A stretch of DNA of 64,000 nt, taken from assembly GCA_016648135.1 (NCBI GenBank), contig JADDOH010024909.1, forward strand, positions 19,049 to 83,048. The letters are read 5' to 3'. The DNA is from Agrypnia vestita (Eukaryota > Arthropoda > Insecta > Trichoptera > Phryganeidae). The position numbers and the translations under genes were made by a program. Position 1 is the stretch's first letter, and each line of letters opens with the position of its first letter. Below are positions 1 through 13,440 of this stretch, piece after piece. The notes beneath the pieces are model-generated. The model was given only the letters and a program-made list of their open reading frames with translations. It did no database searches and was not told the origin of the DNA.

Positions 1-724
1 TTAAAGGTACTTCTATGCCAAATTTGACATTTATATGAATTATTATTATATTATACGCTCAATAGCAATTGATATCTCCAATATAATAAGGTTTTTTATG
101 AATTTGTCGAATGGTTTCATCCTTTTTAGCTTTGAACACGCGTCACTATTTCAATCTGCAAGTATTATTATAGCTTCAAAAATTAAAGATTCCATATGAG
201 TCAAAATACAGACTGTATGTGACGTGCGCATGCACGTTGCCTATCTATAATCTATTGTTATTTATTTAATATTACGATATACATTATGATTTGAAAAATA
301 TTTCAGAATTATTAATATGTTTTTAAAATTCTATACATTGAGTAATAATTCGACGTAAATAAAATACGAGAATTTGTCGAAAGTTTATTACAATTCTTAA
401 CGAAAAATACTAATTTGATTAAAATAATATATGAGCATTTGTCAAAAGTTAAAATAAGTAAATATTTTAACATAGGCAATAGTTCCGCGGGGATGCCTGG
501 CTATTCTGGGTGGTATTCCGCTGACGCTCGAAATCAAAGAACATATATGACCATCTCGTTCTATCAAAACCTTACTGCTTTAGCAACGTATATGTAAATA
601 TGTGACGAAAGTGTAATTTTTATTCCATTTACACTCAGATGGCATCTCGCGCATAGCCTGAAAGCGCATGATCTATCGACGTAATTTGACAGATTCGGTA
701 TTTGCAAAACGGATGTCCGGCCTT

Positions 725-932
725 AAGTTGTATTGAAACAAATGAATTTTTCATAATCGATATAAGTTACTGTAATGATAGTTCAACTTTTTGGAAAAAA
801 AATGCTAACTTTGATATTGCGTATCTCCATAACTATTGATTTGGTCATGGTTGCTTGAACATTTTGGACTCAAGAAATAGGCAGGAATTTACCAGCCAAG
901 TTTCTGCTGCTAGCTCTGGTATACCCTATATA
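725..932. repeat. half-copy of palindromic MITE family A
   Basis: It begins ttgtattgaaacaaatgaat and runs through the ataagttactgtaatgatag block to the caggaattt terminus. It matches the right half of the complete copies at 40341-40887 and 47723-48260. The left half is missing. Only 30 bp separate it from the Pdp1 bZIP exon. Confidence 0.75.
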
Positions 933-961
933 TATGTATATATACAATGTGAATATCTTAC

Positions 962-1099
962 CTCTTTCTCTAAGTAACAAGCTCTTAGAGCAATTTGGTT
1001 TTCCTTCATCCTCCTGGCATCTCTTGACCTTTTGGCTGCCATGTTATTCTTTCGTCTACGGGCCCAGTACCTATCATCTTTCAGATCTTCTGGTACACA
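962..1099 (-). CDS. Pdp1: Pdp1 (PAR bZIP transcription factor), basic region and start of leucine zipper exon
   Basis: The exon encodes 46 codons, beginning [16 protein letters not shown] and ending [10 protein letters not shown]. It contains the bZIP DNA-contact signature N-x-x-A-A-x-x-S-R (NNMAAKRSR, residues 18-26 of the exon) and the first heptads of the zipper. It is bounded on the minus strand by an acceptor (tttgtttag before 1099) and a donor (gtaaga after 962), both phase 0, so it joins directly to the exon at 13479-13582. Pdp1-type proteins bind D-box/V-P sites as dimers in the nucleus; in Drosophila Pdp1 acts in the circadian Clock feedback loop and in growth and muscle gene control. 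The rest of the zipper is not in bases 1-961, so the last exon must lie outside the window. Oddity: the residue after KKSKKQ is Cys, where PAR bZIP proteins usually have Phe. Confidence 0.95.
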
Positions 1100-1302
1100 C
1101 TAAACAAAAGGTAAATGTAGGAAAATTCATAATATATAAATCAGTAATCAATAAATCGGTAGATATTTGTTATTAAAATTAGCAGCTAAGCATAGTTAGT
1201 GTATCTTAAAATTAACATATATTAGCTTGATGCATAATTATCTGCCGTTTTTTAAAAATTATATTGTAGCATAACGTAGTCACTATCAATATCAATTACT
1301 GC

Positions 1303-1600
1303 TTACCATTTGGTTGGAAGATGGTCAATTCCACGGGCGAAGATGTCCAGTGTCCTGGTGCACCTTTCGCCCTTTTCCATAGCCGCCAGAAAAGCATGGT
1401 CATCAAAATCTAAAGATCGACTTTTTCTTGATTTGTTGTCAAAGCTAGCTTTACCAGCTTTGAAGCGAACAAACCCTATTCGGTATGTCCTCTCGCTAAT
1501 CGATCGTTGAGATCGCAAAATGACTCAGCAGCTTTCCACCCTTTTTGGGGTGGTACAGTATGATATGGCGTATATGGTTTTCTATGCGCATTTGAATCAA
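1303..1600 (-). pseudogene. mariner transposase N-terminal fragment
   Basis: Three minus-strand reading-frame pieces resemble the paired helix-turn-helix region of mariner transposases: RHIILYHPKKGG, then AAESFCDLN, then SISERTYRIGFVRFKAGKAS followed by DFDDHAFLAAMEKG. They are separated by single-base frameshifts, so the copy is dead. The catalytic domain and both termini are absent. It lies inside the Pdp1 intron, about 200 bp upstream of the bZIP exon. Confidence 0.75.
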
Positions 1601-2611
1601 GTCTAACCTTATTAAAGAATTATTTTATGACAAATGTCAATTAAATTTAAAAAAAATTAAATTAAAAAAATTAGGTTGAAAAAAAACGGTGGATAATTAT
1701 GCATAAACCTCCTAATTAGGGTGAATCCAGGAGAGAAACAGTTTTTTTTTTGGCCAAGTCTAATTTTAATAGTAAAATACAGTGGAAATCGTTTAACACG
1801 AGAATCACAGGGACTGAAATATTTTTTAGTGTTAAAAATATGTGTGCAATATATATGAAAAAAAAACTCTTGTTTTAACTCTTGCTTCAAACCAATCTTT
1901 TTGATGTTGTATTAAAAGACTTAATATTCAAGTTTATACTTGTTCATCGAGAGTCCATACATATGTAATAAGTTGTATCAAATTGGGTAACAGTTAATTC
2001 AGTTAACAAAAAGTGTTTCAAAAAAATATACATTTTAATTGTTTTTTTATAAAAAAAATCAGATATTTTTTGGCGCAGTCTTATTTACCATCATATTGTC
2101 TAAATATTATTCAAGTTTGTCAATTGATTAGTTCATTCAAATATCTGCGCATACTTATGATACATTTTCGCATTTCCGATTATTGTACTGTAGACCTAAT
2201 CAAAAGATATAAAGTCATAAAACATTTTGATGAAAATGCTTCTTGCAACAGATTGTTTCCTCTTTGCGGGGAACAACAATCTGGTGCAAGAAATCAATTT
2301 TTTTTTGTTTTGTGTTAAAAGTAAATATTTACTTGAAATTGCATAGAATTTTTTCAGAACCGGAATATTATTATGTTCCTCTTCTTCTTCTTCTTTCTTG
2401 GCATTTCACCCCTACGGGGTGCTCTTGCCACAAAACAAATGTGTCTCTTCGTTGGAAATGGGTGTGATGGTTGCGTTTTTTTCCTCTTTTATTTTAGAAA
2501 TTTAAATTGAAAACGATTCGTTTTAGGATAAACATTTTCTGTGTGGTCATTATTCAATTGTATTAGTAATGGAAAAGGATATGGGGTACATAATGTCAGT
2601 TTATTTAATTT

Positions 2612-4385
2612 TTATAGACTTATACCGTTAACTTTTAGGAATCTTGTTAGTAATTTTAAAGTGGTTTGATCATTGGAAGACTAAAGGGTTGGGATGTTGA
2701 TGGGGAATGGAATATTGCAATAAGAAAGATCTTGAATAAAATTTGAATAACGGTCAATGATGGGGCATCTAAATGTGATCTAAATGTCCTTTGTCCATCC
2801 GGCATTCACACATAGGAGAGTCCCGAATGCTGATTTTAAAAAGATGGCTATTCATGCAACAGTGTCCTACTCGCATACGGCAGATAGAGGAAGCCTCGAA
2901 GTTATTCGCTTTCATTTCTGAAAACCACAGCCTGGCAGGAATTTCTGGTTGTATTGCGGAATACCTTTTTCCTTTTAAAGATTTTGAGGTCTCCCATTGT
3001 GACTTCCAAGTAAAATTCATTTTTTCTTTGAGTAACGGCGGTAAATCTGATATTGTAATATGATTATGAGAGGAAATGCCGGAAGTGGAAGCTTCTTTAG
3101 CTAGGGCATCTGCCTTTTCATTTCCTGGAATTTCGCAATGGCTAGGGATCTATGCTAAAGCAATGTCTATTTTTTTTGCTGAATGTGAAATATCAACTCT
3201 CGATATTCATCTTCGGGTAAGTGAAGGGACAAGATTTGATTTTTTGTAAAAAGAGAGTCGGTAAGGATCAGGCATTTATTAAGTATTTTATAATTTTGCA
3301 ATATATATTTTAATGTTTCAAGAAGTGCAACAGCCTCAGCGGTAAATATAGAAGATTCTTTTGGTAGTTTAAATTTTTGTTGCATATTTTCCGAATCACA
3401 AAATGTAGCAGCCCCAGTGTAAGTTGATGAGTCCATCTTTGAGCCATCCGTGAAGAAAAGTTTCCATCCTAACCACTTTGATCCAATAATATTAATGAAA
3501 TCTTTTTTGCCTTGAGGATTACTTTGACTCCAAGTGTGAATATTATTTTGGGGGAGAATGTATGGGATTTGAAGGGAGAGGAATATAGGGGTAAGAGGTT
3601 TTGTCTCAAAATTTTATTATCGTATGTCAGGAAAGTCTTGTAACTGTTGGTAAGTAAGGGTGGGCTTTATTTTTCCAGAACGAACTAATTCTAAGTTGTT
3701 GTTTAAGGATTCTAAGTTTTGGGAATAGGGGATGGTCACTTTGACGAGCATATTTGATAAGAAATTTGTCCGAAGAGAACTGTCTTCGTAGTTGGACTGG
3801 GGGGTCAACAGTTTCTACCTGTAGCACGTTGATCGGGGAAGATCTCATTGCACCAATTATTAACCTGAGACTTTGATATTGAATAAGGTCTAACCTTTGT
3901 AAATTTTTTTTGAGGTCGGTTCAATAATTAAGGATGCATAATCTAAATGGCTACGGACATATGCATGATAGAAAGTTTTTTGTGTGGTTTGATGGCACCC
4001 CCACCACTCACGTGACACTGCTCTCATAGTATTTATACTCGCTTGGCCTCTATTTACGATTTGATTTATTTGAGCGTTTCAAGTAAGTTTGGTATCTAAA
4101 ATAACTCCCAAGAATCTTATTTGTGATTTGGCAGGAAGAATTTGATTCAGATAAGTAACTTGTAAAGGAGGTACTTTCCGTTTTCTGGTAAAAATTATTG
4201 TATTGCTTTTTGTAGCGGACATTTCTAATCCGAGTTCCCTAAGCCAGTCGGCAAGATCGCCGACACTCTCTTTGAGAATTTTTTCCAGCTGTTCAAGAAC
4301 CAGGCCCGAAATATTATGTTAAATCATCATAATCGTAGGACGACGCATGTGATTTTTTTCAAGTTTGTAGGAGAGCCGTTTTGAA
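2612..4385 (-). pseudogene. I-type LINE (non-LTR retrotransposon) remnant: RT end, RNase H, C-terminal Cys/His motif
   Basis: On the minus strand, successive frames give the region after the RT catalytic site (degraded to DYDD), then GLEMSATKSNTIIF, RFLGVILDTKL and ETVDPPVQLRRQF. Next comes an RNase H-like domain (MDSSTYTGAATF, ESSIFTAEAVALLETLKYI and ILTDSL, with the expected acidic positions). Last is a C-terminal block RMRVGHCCMNSHLFKI...CECRMDKGHLDHI. The ORF appears to end at 2612 (LLTRFLKVNGISL then stop). Several frameshifts and stops are present and the 5' part, including the endonuclease, is missing, as in typical 5'-truncated insertions. Confidence 0.8.
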
Positions 4386-4411
4386 GATTTATTTACATAA
4401 AGACACATACT

Positions 4412-4736
4412 GTGCTATTCTGAAAATAGCAATATTGAGATGTCAGATCTTTATCCCGATCTTGACAGGTATGTTTAGCCGCCATTGACATTGTATAGCC
4501 GCCAATTTCGATGTTTTAGGTTTGACATGTTTGAAATTAATGAATTCAATTAATTAGAAAGCTTAAAACATAAGCAAATGTTAAGTTATTCACAATTACT
4601 AATAAAAAGCTTTCTAATTGATTGAATTCATTCATTTCAAACCTGTCAAACATAAAATGTCAAAAAACTATTTCACAATGTTATACAATAACTGTCAAGA
4701 TACAGAAATAACAATATTGTTTAGTTCAGAATACGG
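4412..4736. repeat. MITE family B, near-complete copy
   Basis: An imperfect inverted repeat. The left end reads gtgctattctgaaaatagca and the right end reads caatattgtttagttcagaatacgg. Inner arms share tttgacatgtttgaaattaatgaattcaat with its reverse complement near 4615-4655. Related copies lie at 41861-42190, 43264-43375 and 58989-59457. No coding capacity. Confidence 0.7.
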
Positions 4737-6955
4737 ATGTTTACGTCATAGCTCGATAACTACAAAAGATTTTCCTTTGACACTTGGGCTAGTTATTTAA
4801 AGTTGATACCTTTCAAACCTCAAATATAGTCAGCGCAGTACAGTTTAGACGTTATTACACATGCTGCATTGTTCTACGATCGCAAATCAGAACCGTCGTT
4901 ATATCGATTTTGTATAATGATGGTTAAATTAATTAAAAAAATACACTTTTTTAAACCATTAGATGGCTTCTTTTTTCACTTTTTTACGATCCAAAAAAGT
5001 CGATATGGAATTTTTTGCACATCCGTCATTGTTCTATGATCATGACGAAATATGAATTGAATTGAAAAACACTGTTTTTTTCCTACTACCTATATATTTT
5101 ATTAAAATGTTGGTACGTTTTTGAGATAACTCTCATTATCAATAACATATTTTCAACAAAATTAAAAAAATTACAGAAAGTATTTATGAAGATTGGCTGT
5201 TTGTAATTAAAAAAAAGTTTGTAAAGTGGTGGGGGTAAGGGCGGGGTTAGAATGGATAGGAGTGGGGAGTTATGGTTGGTATTTGAATGTTAATTATGTT
5301 TTTATTATTTATTTTATTATTTTGAATTTCTTTTATTATGTATTTTAGTTATGTAAACACTAATTTTATGTGCATAATATGCATTATAATCTTAAATTTA
5401 ATATCTAATTAAGCGAAATGTTGTCCCAATGAAGTGATGTAATTTACTGGTAATTCATTTGCTTGATTTCTGTACCTTGGGATTAGGCCCAAATAAGTGG
5501 CTATCCCAATTAAATGGTAGCCCAATTAAGCAGAATCGACTGTATTCTCAAATTGGTGATATATTATGTCTAACAGGATACTTTCATTCTTCCGGTTAGA
5601 ATTTAGAGATATTTTGTGCACATTTTATTGCATTCTTTCAGTGCACTCTTTCAAAATGAGATAATACAGTTGTATACATAAAAAGATCGCACTTAGCGTC
5701 TACCCCAAATTTCATACTAGTCAGACATTATTTCTTAGAAATCACTTTGTTGTTTTATTTTTACCTTTGGGTTTTGCTACTGACTGTATTAACTACATGT
5801 TTGCAGTGTTTACAGTTTTAAAGGTCGCAACAGTTTTATACATATTAGCTGCAATTGTATACATATTGCTAAAAAATTATGGAATATTTGAATTAAATGT
5901 CTATTTCGATTAAATCGAAAATTATAACATTACCACAGGAATTTTTTTATATATTAGTATTTCCTGAGTGTAGGGTAAGGAAGTTACTTAAAAAATTTTG
6001 TGAAACTGACTCTCTGGAGTAGAAACGAGAAAGCGATCGGAGGCGTATGACAACTGTCAGAGAAATTAGATTATGAAGTTGGTGGTGCCGAATCGTTTTT
6101 GACCGCTACCATAGTACACAGTGAGGTACAATCTACAAGCAAACAAATAAAATATTCACTGTCCAAGAGGCCACTGGTACAGAGTTTCAAAACGAAGGTT
6201 CTGCAAAAAACCCTTATTAACAGAAAAAATGAAGATTTGACTGTATTGGGCAAGTCTTCTTTACACGAATACACATGAAAATTAAATATTTGAGCATCGA
6301 GGACGAGTAATATTCTCTGATGAAAAAAAAATTCAATTTATTCGATCCTGATTGGAAGAGGCTAGTTCACCGCAAAATTGGTGAAAATTAACTTAATTGC
6401 TTTAGCCGAACTGTGAAGCATTCCCCCTACATCATGATATAGGTTTGTATGACGACTTACGATTTGGGTCTGCTGCACATTGTCCATAGTACTATGAAAT
6501 CCATCCAGTAAAAATCGTTCTTTGAAGATCAAGTTTTAACAACTGAGGAAATAACACAGTTTTATGCCATCGAGCTTGTTCTGTGAGTTTTTTATGACTT
6601 GATTTACTATATCCTGGTAAAAACTAGCCAAAAGCAGAAAAGAGTTGATAAAAAACTTAATTAATGTACGAAGAATGAAATATCTATAGATATTATTAAT
6701 TCTTTATGTTTCCCTACCAAAAATAATTTCATTATTCATAAAGAACAAGGCGATATAACTAAATAATTGGCTATCGTCTGTAGTAGCCGTTGCGCGGCAA
6801 ATTTAATCTAATATTATCAAGGTGTCTAGTAGCTAGAAGTACGAGACGTTACACTCTGGCTGAAATAAGATAATCTAATAAGATCTAAAGAGATTCGTGT
6901 TTAGACCATTGAATATTTTTGATAGAAAATGATGAAATTTTTGTATAAACGTTTT
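4737..6955. other. AT-rich intron, no feature seen
   Basis: I see no exon, RNA gene or classifiable repeat here. Poly-A/T runs and short ORFs occur at the level expected for this base composition. Confidence 0.5.
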
Positions 6956-6959
6956 TGTG

Positions 6960-7500
6960 ATTTTTTGGGACAAAATTAGTGAAAAAGTTAAACTACCGTT
7001 ACAGTAACTTGTACCAATAATGAAAAATTCATTTGTTTTAATGTAAGTCGAAATAGAAATTGAAAATATAATTTTTCACAAGGTTTTTATCATTTTATTT
7101 AATTTGTTTTGCAGTGAATGAATTTTTATAAAAAAATTTAGTTGCCTGTCTTGATTATGAGTCGAAAATGTTCAAGCAATTATGACTGAATATCAATAGT
7201 CATCAAGATATGCAGTATTTTGCATTTTTTAAAAATATTTTCTACTTATTTTCTAGAAAAAGTTGAACTATATTTACAGTAACTTATATTTATTATGAAA
7301 AATTAATTTGTTTCAATACAAGTTAAATAAGATGATAAAAATCTTGAAAATATTCCAATAGGATTTTTCCAATTAGAATTGCAGGGTATTCATTATTTTA
7401 TTTTACTTGTGTAAAAGGGAATATTTTTTTATATTTGATATGAGTTATTATAGTAAAATTATACTATAGTTTATTTTTACTATAGTAAGACAGCCTGTAT
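6960..7500. repeat. two degraded pieces of MITE family A
   Basis: 6960-7130 carries the inner blocks (ccgttacagtaacttg, aaaaattcatttgttttaat, ggtttttatcattttattta). 7141-7440 restarts with the outer block (ttgattatgagtcgaaaatg, tcaagcaattatgac) and runs through the centre again. This suggests two overlapping or nested copies. The second ends near an actatagt-rich AT stretch. Confidence 0.6.
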
Positions 7501-8985
7501 AGGCGTATAGGTATGATTATATATTTTCTTTTTTTTATTTCTTTACTCTTATTTAATTCTTAAGATGATTGTTTTTAGTTTTTAAAATACTTGTAAAAAA
7601 CTATGTACCTAAGTTATTTAATTTTTGTACCCGAAGATTAATTTTTTATCATAAAAATATTTTTATAAACTCTGTTAATCGGTGATGAAATAATTGCCGA
7701 TTAAAAATTTTTATATTGTTAAATTTGGTGTCGTAGTAAAGGTCTCGAGAAGTGATACGGAATTATTGTTAATTCTAAAAATATATTTGTTTCCATTATT
7801 GTTGGTTAATTAGTATTTACATATTTTCTAAAATATATTTAATTCATATTCCTTACTCAAAACATCCAGTAAATTTTAATTCTTAAAATATTTTTGCTTG
7901 TAGTTAAAATTATTAATCACAAGTAAAATATTTATAATATAATATATTTTAATGTTTAATTTTCAATCGCAGTATTGTTCGCAAAGAGTTAAGTCTGCAA
8001 GTCGAGGCATGTACGTCCGCGTGTGTTTTCCTCGAGTAGGCTCCGTTGCAAAATCGACTCTATCCGGCGGTGGGTAGCAAAACCGCCACGATGCAATAAA
8101 CGTATCTTTATATTGTGGAAACAACAAAGAAAATCTTGAAAAAAAAAAAAAAATTGATATGCAGATTTTAACACATCCTTAATATGTATCAAGTAAAATA
8201 ATAAAAAAACAGGAAAAAGTGTAAGGGAAATATTTAAAACGTTTTTTTTATTACTGAACAATTCACATATATGCAACATGGCGGTTTTGCATCCAGACAC
8301 CACATATAAAGAATATTAATCTGAGCTAATTTATCAAAACTGCGTTATTTTCTATGAACTAGGAAATGCGATGCTCTTGTTCGTCACTCTTGGTTCTGAC
8401 TAGCGAGTGACATTAGTTTTATCTAAAAAGTTGAAATATAAATACATAGTGTAAAGAGTAAAAGTAGGTGTTTATTTTTTGACATTTTGACGGACCATTT
8501 TATTAGGTAAGTACAAATTTATTTTAACTATCTGTGCTACACACTCTCCTCTATTACTATATTTTTCTCTCTCTGCTATCTCTATAACATTTGTTTGTAA
8601 GTTTATACGTTTGTATCGGGGTAATCTTTGGAACTAATTATACTCTATCGATTAAATTTTAATACGGAGATAATATAGATCCCGAGGAAATAGATAGATT
8701 ACTTACTTTTTAATGCGAGAAAAATCTCATTCCCACGGGAACGAGTGGGTGATTGTGATCACAAGGTTATAAATAAAAAAATTCACAAATATTCTGCTGC
8801 CATACCAGTGTTACCTACATTTTTTGATCTTCCTTCCCATGTTTAATGCTATACCAAATATATTGCGTTTTTGGTCGTCCTCGCTGCATAGCGTTATAAT
8901 GAAATTTTATTGTAATCATACAGATATTTAATTTGTTGCAGATTTTATTGATTACTACTTAACTGATTAGTACAAAATCTCTGAA
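7501..8985. other. AT-rich intron with a short inverted repeat
   Basis: No gene is seen. A separated inverted repeat, gcaaaaccgcca near 8088 and tggcggttttgc near 8280, brackets an AT-rich stretch with a poly-A run at about 8137. It may be a degraded MITE. Confidence 0.35.
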
Positions 8986-8989
8986 CACG

Positions 8990-11500
8990 TTGATCTTATC
9001 AAAAGAAAACCATCTGGGTCAAAATATAGAAAACGGAAAGCAGAAAAAGAAAAGGAATTTCAAAAAACAAAAAAGTTTATGAATATATATATAAATATAT
9101 CACAACAAAAAATCAAGACCTGAATATGGCATCTGCATCTGGAATACAAACGAATTCATCGATAGTGGAGCCTCTGTCTGGCAAGTCAGATCAGATAGCT
9201 GCTGAAAAGATTGTGGACGAAGTTTCCCGAAGTGAAGGAACAAGTTATGCTACAATTATAGATACTGCTCAGGATGACTCCATTGGTGATGTACAACAAA
9301 TACAAATTCTAGATGAAGTTAGTACTGTTGTCCCGAATAGCGGATCCAGCCACTTGGCCACTCATTCGAAATAGCAAAATAATTGATCATATGATAACTA
9401 GTGGCCCAGTGCAAATCGCACATTGATAATTATCCGAAGAATGATACAGGGCGACATTTAATAAAAAAACTAGCAAACAATGAAACAATTCAATTAATAT
9501 TCAGTTAATATACTCCGTTTCTAAGGATCGAGTTTATTGTTTTTGTTGCTGGCTATTTGATAGTAGCTCAACGTCGAGTTTAGTATCTGAAGGATATAAC
9601 AACTGGAAACACTTGTCTGCTAATGTTAAAAAATCATGAGAATAGCACCTCACATAAGAAGTTTTAACTTTCATGGATTGATACTGAACTCGATTAAAAA
9701 CAGGAAAAACAATAGATTGCCAAGAGCAACATTTGATTAGACAGAATAATGTTTTGCCGAGATTGATGCATATTACTCTTTATTTAGCTGAAAACAATAT
9801 GGCGTTCAGAGATACTTCTGACAAACTATATACGCCAAATAACGGAAAGTTCTTGGGCTTAGTACAACTACTAGCCAAATTTGATCTAGTCATGCAGGAG
9901 CACTTGCGATTAGCTATGAAGGGTGATGTTTCAGACCACTACTGCGGAAAAGACATTTAAAATGAATTAATAGAGTTGATAGGCGAAAAAGTAAAGTCAG
10001 AAATCCTATTTCGCGTAAAGAAATCAAAATATTATTCTATTATAGCTGACTGTACTCCGGATATTAGTCATGTAGAACAACTTTCACTGACAATACTATT
10101 TGTCGATTTATCATCAGATGACGATAAAATATCAGTAAAAGAGCATTTCATAGAATTTGTACCTGTAAATGAGTCGACTGGTAAAATCTGTCTGAAGTTA
10201 TTATTGATGTTTTAAATAAACACGGACTGAAATTGAACGACTGTAGGGGTCAGGATTATGACAACGGGGCGAATATGAAAGGGAAAAATATTGGGGTTCA
10301 AAGGAGGATTCTGGACATAAATCCCTTAGCTGTTTATGTACCTTGTGGCTATCATAGCTACAATCTTGTACTATGCGATGCCGTTAAGTCATCCGTAAAA
10401 TCAGTCACTTTGTTTGGGGTACTTCAGAGGTTGTTCACATTGTTTTCAGCTTCTGTTCATCGATGGAAAATTCTAACCGATCGCTTGGGATTATATACTA
10501 CAAAAAAGCTCTGTGACACCCGTTGGGAAGTGACAAGCAGTGTTAAAGCAGTCCGTTATCAAATTAGTGCCGTCCATGACGCTTTAATTACTTTAGCTAT
10601 TGAAACTTAGAAAAATGATGTTCAAGTCTCTCATGAGGCTACTACTCTAGCCAAACAGTTAAAAGATTTCAGCTTCATAGTTTCATTGGTTGTTTGGTAT
10701 GACATACTTTTTCAAATTAATGTTATTAGTAAATCTCTATAATCAACAGATATAGAAATGAATAAAAATGAAAAAATGCTGCACTTTCTTGGAAGAATAT
10801 AGAAATACTGGCTTTTAAAGTGCCATTTTAACTGCGAAGGAATTGGCTGAAGAACTAGAAATTGAACCTGTGTTTAGAGCCACAACAAGAATTCAATTTG
10901 TTAAGCGTCAAGCTGGTGAAACTGCCCGCGACGAGCCTATAACTTCTCCAGAAAAAGAATTTGAAGTTGAATTTTTCAACTCTCTCTTGGACCCTACATT
11001 AATTTCAGTTAATGAAAAATTTGAACACTTAATGAGTATGTACTCAGAATCTTGGTCTTTTTTGTATAACCTGACCTTGTCAAACCTTGTCTCCAATTGA
11101 TTATTAAATCTCCAAATTAACTGTACACTCTAAGTCTGATATAGATGATTGTATGTTGTGTGATGAACTCGTAAGTCTGAAATCTTTTTTGCCTAATCAG
11201 AATGTGGTTACCCCTACTTATGTTTTAAATTTTATTAAAGATCGCAACTTACAAGAACTGTATCCAAATGTGTGGATAGCATTGCTTATATTATTGAATA
11301 AACATGTAACGGTTGCTGGTGGGGAGAGGAGTTGTTCTTAGCTTAAGCTGATAAAAACCTATTTACGATCGACAATAACTCAATCTAGATTAACAAACTT
11401 GGCAACTTTGTCAATCGAAAATGAAATTGCTGAAAACATCAATTTTGATAACCTAATATGTAAAAGAGTTCGCCGAAAGAAAGGCTAGAAAAGTGAAATT
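8990..11500 (+). pseudogene. hAT-superfamily transposase pseudogene (DUF4371 / ZMYM1-like)
   Basis: Plus-strand fragments occur in the right order for this family. They are a basic N-terminus (KRKPSGSKYRKRKAEKEK), a TTF-type zinc finger region (DPATWPL, SVYCFCC, EGYNNWKHLS), and MAFRDTSDKLYTPNNGKFLG. The DUF4371 core follows (YYSIIADCTPDISHVEQLSL, GQDYDNGANMKGKNIGVQRR, VPCGYHSYNLVLCDA). Last is the C-terminal hAT dimerisation block (LYPNVWIALLILL, VTVAGGERSCS, LKLIKTYLRSTITQSRL). More than six stops or frameshifts break it, so it is inactive. It has no link to Pdp1 beyond sitting in its intron. Confidence 0.9.
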
Positions 11501-11589
11501 TAATTAGTTTTTATAAATAAATAGTTTTTTTTTAATAAACGGTTATTCAATTATCACCCGTTGCCTTTTTTCGTATTCGTATATAATTG

Positions 11590-11656
11590 AATTGCAGTTA
11601 GGGGGCGCCGTAGAAATCTCGCCCGGGGCGCTGCTAGTGCTAAAACCGGCACTGAT
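11590..11656 (+). mobile_element. right terminus of the DUF4371 hAT element
   Basis: A GC-rich stretch (gttagggggcgccgtagaa ... cgcccggggcgctgctagtg ... aaaccggcactg) follows the pseudogene by about 100 bp. Its end, ccggcactg, fits a CAGTGCCGG-type terminal repeat seen in this hAT group. No matching left end was found in 8400-8990, so the left terminus is probably lost. Confidence 0.55.
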
Positions 11657-13440
11657 AATGGAATTTCACATTAGTTCTTATGAAGACAAGTTGCACTTTG
11701 CATTTCATTATTTCACAACAATATTTGCGTTATCTAACTAATAATTACTAGGCCATGCTGCTGAGATTGGGTCTTCCGATGTCATTGTTTATTTTGTTAC
11801 TTTGCCAGACGCTGAAGACGAAACTTCTGATGTCAATAGGTATGAGAACGAATTTACATATGAAATGTAGGGAATCCAAATATTAATGTCTTCCTGTCTG
11901 TCGTTGTGTCTAAAAATCTTTTCACTAATTCTCTGAATCCGAAAACAGAGTCAATACATCATGATATAAAGGTTAAAGTATGCTTTAATTTTTTTTGCAG
12001 TGCGAATTACTCTTTTAAAGCGTACTTACCTTTAAATCATTTAAATATTGACTGTATTCGGGCAGTTAAATGAATTAAAATAGAATAAACCTTAAAGCTT
12101 AACGGTACTTTCAGTATTGATTGAGCACAATAGCAGTGTATTCATCATACATATCTGTGCAAACCAGATTCTCTTAACCTCGTTATTTAGTATTTTGATG
12201 CAAAAATTATGTTATAATGTTATCATATAGCAGTGAATTATAAATTGAATTTACTTTATTTTTGGAAAACTTAGAGTGTGCTTAAATTTCACAAATGCCA
12301 TTTCCCACGAAATGCTTATAAGTAGTACATGATACTGGTTTCATTCTTTACTCATGGAGGTATTATGTACCATAGTTAAATTAAATCATAATAATAATAT
12401 AATAATGTCTATGAAAAAATGTGTCCCCGCAGACCATAGGTTCGATATTTTTTGACATGTCCATGCAGAACCATGCACATCAGATATTGTAGATATTGTT
12501 AAGTTGAAGAGCGGTATACATAACATGTTCTTAGTCATTGAAACACAAGCAAAAATCTTAAGTGTTTTGTTAAATTCTTTAAGCCTTTTTTAAGCAACTG
12601 ATTACATATTTGATTTCATTTTACTGATATTGCAATTTACTAGGTATCATCTTCCAAGCCCAACCTCATGAAATTTGTACTTATTATTTTTATTGTATTT
12701 TTATTTGTATTTTTACATATGTGCGAGTTACTTTGTATAAGATATTTCAATCATCATTGGTGAATAAACTTCAATCTGGGCAATGATAATGATGATTTAG
12801 TGTCTTATAACTATTGTGACTATTGGTTGGTAGAATTTGTCCATTCCATTTTGGAAAGAAAAAGGGAACCGAGAGGAAAGAGTAGTAACGGATACAAGCA
12901 GATATATTCCTAGCCCGCAACCCACACTTCTATTTACCAATTTTATCAAAATTTCGCAAATATAAAGAGCATAATCATAATAAGATTTGTATTGAATTTT
13001 AAAAAATACCAGTATAGGTCGCTTGGAAAATTTTTGTATTAAGAGTATAGAATAATATAGATTTTTTTATTAATATAAAATGTTTTTTTGCTAAGTCATA
13101 GGTTTTAAATATGTATGTATGAAACTAAAAACGCAAGCAAAATAAATAAACCAGGTATATAAGTACATAACTCTTAATGACTAAAATACAAGCACCACAT
13201 TTTTATATAATACAAGAAAAAGAATAAGAAGATATATGTTAATCGCACACCTTATAAAAATATAGCTGATGATAATTTATTAATTTATTTATATCCAGAG
13301 ACTCTAAAGCATATTTTCCCGTATTTTCTATAAAGTATGCAATAAACACAATTTAATCTTAATCTTTTCTAAATTATAACTAGTCTAATTTTACTATCTC
13401 AGAATGTCAATATAAAGAAGGTGAATATTATATTGAAAAT
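11657..13440. other. AT-rich intron, no feature seen
   Basis: No exon, RNA or classifiable repeat was recognised between the hAT terminus and the Pdp1 exon at 13479. Confidence 0.45.

Noticed and set aside
415..597. 60-codon plus-strand open frame near the left edge, considered as antisense to the missing Pdp1 zipper exon
   Set aside because: Neither strand of 1-961 gives leucine heptads with a usable acceptor. The final exon is therefore outside the window.
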